A stretch of 64,000 bases of DNA from Acanthosepion lycidas (Eukaryota; Mollusca; Cephalopoda; Sepiida; Sepiidae), in assembly GCA_963932145.1 (NCBI GenBank), contig OZ010577.1, positions 15,539,889 to 15,603,888 of the forward strand. The letters are read 5' to 3'. Under the pieces are notes generated by a model that did not search any database, was not told the origin of the DNA, and saw nothing but the letters and a program-made list of their open reading frames with translations. Position numbers and translations under genes: made by a program. Shown one piece after another: positions 61,291-64,000 of the stretch. Each line of letters starts with the position of its first letter. Position 1 is the stretch's first letter.

Positions 61291-62697
61291 GTGAGCGTAG
61301 CATGCAAAGGTTACGACTCACGTAACAGGGATTTCCTTGAAAAACTGTGTGGACGCAAAATGGGTGATCGCTGTATGTTTCTATCCTGCCGTGCGTTCTA
61401 TTTACCTTTACATTCTTTCATTTCACTTTATGAACAGGCAAGGGTCTCCGCTAAAACCGGCTTACAATTATTTTTCATTCGAACTCATACAGTGAGCGTA
61501 GCATGCAAAGGTTACGACTCACGTAACAGGGATTTACTTGAAAAACTCTGTGGACGCAAAGTGGGTGATCGCTGTATGTTTCTCTCCTGCCGTGCGTTCT
61601 ATTTACCTTTACATTCTTTCATTTCACTTTATGAACAGGCAAGAGCCTCCTCTAAAACCGGCTTACAATTATTTTTCATTCGAACTCATACACTGAGCGT
61701 AGCATGCAAAGGATACTATTCATACAACAGGGATTTCCTTGAAAAACTGTGTGGACGCAAAATGTGTGATCGCTGTATGTTTCTCTCCTGCCGTCCGTTC
61801 AATTTACCTTTACATTCTTTCATTTAACTTTAGGAACAGGCAAGAGGCTCCTCTAAAAGCTGCTTACAATTATTTTTCATTCGAACTCATACAGTGAGCG
61901 TAGCATGCAAAGGTTACGACTCACGTAACTGGGATTTCCTTGAAAAACAGTGTGGACGCAAAGTGGGTGATCGCTGTATGTTTCTCTCCTGCCGTGCGTT
62001 CTATTTACCTTTACATTCTTTCATTTCACTTTATGAACAGGCAAGATCCTCCTCTAAAACCGGCTTACAATTATGTTTCATTCGAACTCATACAGTGAGC
62101 GTAGCATGCAAAGGATACTATTCATATAACAGGGATTTCCTTGAAAAACTGTGTGGACGCAAAGTGGGTGATCGCTGTATGTTTCTCTCCTGCCGTGCGT
62201 TCTATTTACCTTTACATTCTTTCATTTCACTTTATGAACAGGCAAGGGTCTCCACTAAAACCGGCTTACAATTATTTTTCATTCGAACTCATACAGTGAG
62301 CGTAGCATGCAAAGGTTACGACTCACGTAACAGGGATTTACTTGAAAAACTGTGTGGACGCAAAGTGGGTGATCGCTGTATGTTTCTCTCCTGCCGTGCG
62401 TTCTATTTACCTTTACATTCTTTCATTTAACTTTATGAACAGGCAAGGGCCTCCTCTAAAACCGGCTTACAATTATTTTTCATTCGAACTCATACAGTGA
62501 GCGTAGCATGCATAGGTTACGACTCACGTAACAGGGATTTCCTTGAAAAAATGTGTGGACGCAAAATGGGTGATCGCTGTATGTTTTTCTCCTGCCGTGC
62601 GTTCTATTTACCTTTACATTCTTTCATTTCACTTTATGAAGAGGCAAGAGCCTCCTCTAAAACCGGCTTACAATTATTTTTCATTCGAACTCATACA
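61291..62697 (+). repeat. Seven-monomer terminal higher-order repeat, copy 4
   Basis: The order is a-b-c-d-e-b'-f. Its first part is close to 57,271-58,276, including CCGTCCGTTCAATTTACC and TTTAGGAACAGG; its last part is close to 59,482-60,084. The f unit at 62,497 equals that at 59,884, 2,613 bp (13 monomers) upstream. One private change is GGGTCTCCGCT at 61,442. Confidence 0.87.
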
Positions 62698-64000
62698 GTG
62701 AGCGTAGCATGCAAAGGTTACGACTCACGTAACAGGGATTTCCTTGAAAAACTGTGTGGACGCAAAATGGGTGATCGCTGTATGTTTCTATCCTGCCGTG
62801 CGTTCTATTTACCTTTACATTCTTTCATTTCACTTTATGAACAGGCAAGGGTCTCCACTAAAACCGGCTTACAATTATTTTTCATTCGAACTCATACAGT
62901 GAGCGTAGCATGCAAAGGTTACGACTCACGTAACAGGGATTTACTTGAAAAACTCTGTGGACGCAAAGTGGGTGATCGCTGTATGTTTCTCTCCTGCCGT
63001 GCGTTCTATTTACCTTTACATTCTTTCATTACACTTTATGAACAGGCAAGAGCCTCCTCTAAAACCGGCTTACAATTATTTTTCATTCGAACTCATACAC
63101 TGAGCGTAGCATGCAAAGGATACTATTCATACAACAGGGATTTCCTTGAAAAACTGTGTGGACGCAAAATGTGTGATCGCTGTATGTTTCTCTCCTGCCG
63201 TGCGTTCTATTTACCTTTACATTCTTTCATTTAACTTTAGGAACAGGCAAGAGGCTCCTCTAAAAGCTGCTTACAATTATTTTTCATTCGAACTCATACA
63301 GTGAGCGTAGCATGCAAAGGTTACGACTCACGTAACTGGGATTTCCTTGAAAAACAGTGTGGACGCAAAGTGGGTGATCGCTGTATGTTTCTCTCCTGCC
63401 GTGCGTTCTATTTACCTTTACATTCTTTCATTTAACTTTATGAACAGGCAAGAGGCTCCTCTAAAAGCTGCTTACAATTATTTTTCATTCGAACTCATAC
63501 AGTGAGCGTAGCATGCAAAGGTTACGACTTACGTAACTGGGATTTCCTTGAAAAACAGTGTGGACGCAAAGTGGGTGATCGCTGTATATTTCTCTCCTGC
63601 CGTGCGTTCTATTTACCTTTACATTCTTTCATTTCACTTTATGAACAGGCAAGTGCCTCCTCTAAAACCGGCTTACAATTATGTTTCATTCGAACTCATA
63701 CAGTGAGCGTAGCATGCAAAGGATACTATTCATATAACAGGGATTTCCTTGAAAAACTGTGTGGACGCAAAGTGGGTGATCGCTGTATGTTTCTCTCCTG
63801 CCGTGCGTTCTATTTACCTTTACATTCTTTCATTTCACTTTATGAACAGGCAAGGGTCTCCACTAAAACCGGCTTACAATTATTTTTCATTCGAACTCAT
63901 ACAGTGAGCGTAGCATGCAAAGGTTACGACTCACGTAACAGGGATTTACTTGAAAAACTCTGTGGACGCAAAGTGGGTGATCGCTGTATGTTTCTCTCCT
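62698..64000 (+). repeat. Terminal higher-order repeat, copy 5, cut by the window edge
   Basis: The order is a-b-c-d2-d-e-b', the last unit stopping after 97 bp. It follows copy 3 (60,085) closely in its first four units, 2,613 bp away. A private change is GACTTACGTAACTGGG at about 63,527. The array clearly continues beyond the window. Confidence 0.85.

Larger units (their letters stand above)
46015..63903 (+). repeat. 89 consecutive monomers of exactly 201 bp
   Basis: The distance between the monomer starts at 46,015 and 63,904 is 17,889 bp, exactly 89 x 201, and every intermediate start I checked falls on the register. Substitutions are frequent in this stretch, so the lack of indels is not simple identity. 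By contrast, 16,088-35,167 contains 24 length variants. Confidence 0.9.
1..64000 (+). repeat. Satellite array, 201-bp monomer, 318 complete head-to-tail copies
   Basis: Landmark GTGAGCGTAGCATGC (with variants) recurs at 7, 208, 409, 610 and so on to 63,904. Summing all spacings gives 318 full monomers: 282 of 201 bp, 21 of 200 bp, 10 of 202 bp and 5 of 199 bp. All lie in the same orientation. No segment longer than a few bases falls outside the repeat, so there is no gene-sized unexplained stretch. Pairwise differences are mostly scattered substitutions, with much closer identity inside higher-order blocks. A 201-bp unit approximates one nucleosome plus linker, the usual size class of centromeric and heterochromatic satellites in animals and plants. 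That chromosomal location is inference; the repeat structure itself is read directly. Confidence 0.99.
50638..64000 (+). repeat. Domain IV: seven-monomer higher-order repeats, perfect 201-bp phase
   Basis: GTTACGACTCACGTAAC and GATACTATTCATATAAC units alternate in an ordered pattern that recurs every seven monomers (1,407 bp), with occasional six- or eight-unit copies. ACCGGC is common again. No length variant occurs in this domain. Distinctive unit types mark the order: GGGATTTACTTG with CTCTGTGG, CATACACTGAGCG with ATTCATACAACAGG, CGTAACTGGG with AAAACAGTGTGG, and TTATGTTTCATTCG. Together with domain I this is the freshest-looking part of the array. Confidence 0.88.

Noticed and set aside
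208..63234. Dozens of plus-strand open frames coding a 67-residue cysteine-containing repeat
   Set aside because: They follow from a 201-bp unit with few stops. Length changes are not multiples of three, most subfamily changes alter residues, stops and frameshifts are common in domain II, and no gene signals accompany them. The longest are recorded as non-gene features.
1..64000. CRISPR array
   Set aside because: Repeats are 201 bp and contiguous, with no short conserved repeat separated by unique spacers and no cas genes.
1..64000. Tandem rRNA, 5S, tRNA or histone gene cluster
   Set aside because: No conserved rRNA, tRNA or histone sequence is seen. The unit is too short for rDNA or histone clusters and shows no 5S internal control region.

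Overview
The whole 64 kb window is one uninterrupted array of tandem satellite DNA. The unit is 201 bp, repeated head to tail on one strand, about 41% G+C in the commonest form. Measuring every recurrence of the GTGAGCGTAGC-type landmark gives 318 complete monomers between 7 and 63,903, plus 6 bp of a monomer at the left edge and 97 bp at the right edge. 282 monomers are exactly 201 bp; the other 36 are 199, 200 or 202 bp, and these lengths add up exactly to the window. I found no single-copy gene, RNA gene, transposon, inversion or unrelated spacer. A megabase-type satellite block of this kind points to a eukaryotic chromosome (pericentromere, centromere or other heterochromatin). I do not recognise the satellite family and cannot name the organism. 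CpG is not depleted (9 per commonest monomer against about 8.5 expected from its C and G counts). This fits a genome with little CpG methylation, such as many invertebrates, but does not prove it.

Layout by sequence subfamily. Domain I (1 to about 16.1 kb) mixes monomers carrying GTTACGACTCACGTAAC with monomers carrying GATACTATTCATATAAC. It mostly has the ACCGGC variant near the 3' part, and the main frame is often free of stops. Domain II (about 16.1 to 37.8 kb) is dominated by GATACGATTCATATAAC and GATACGATTCGTATAAC monomers with ACCTGC. It holds most of the 1-bp indels and nearly every monomer has an in-frame TAA. Domain III (about 37.8 to 50.6 kb) returns to GTTACGACTCACGTAAC, with AGCTGC and TTTAAATTTATGAACAGG. 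Domain IV (about 50.6 to 64 kb) resembles domain I and is built on a seven-monomer higher-order repeat. Monomer length is exactly 201 bp for 89 consecutive units from 46,015 to 63,903.

The satellite has layered higher-order structure of many sizes: 1, 2, 3, 4, 5, 7, 10, 12 and about 29 monomers. Several blocks are almost identical and adjacent (2,412 bp, 2,008 bp, 805 bp, 603 bp, 201 bp), with junctions that fall inside monomers. This is what unequal crossing over or break-induced replication would leave. Because 201 is 67 x 3, one frame stays open across monomers wherever a TAA is replaced by TCA, giving chains of up to 619 codons. I treat these as by-products of the repeat, not genes: the indels are never multiples of three, the variants that separate subfamilies are mostly amino-acid changing, and other frames are also stop-poor.

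The most interesting points are the dyad-symmetric site in the most variable part of the monomer, the strong contrast in indel density along the array, the repeated in-monomer duplication breakpoints, and a traceable monomer lineage with an expanding A-tract. No defence system, operon or other gene-based system is present.
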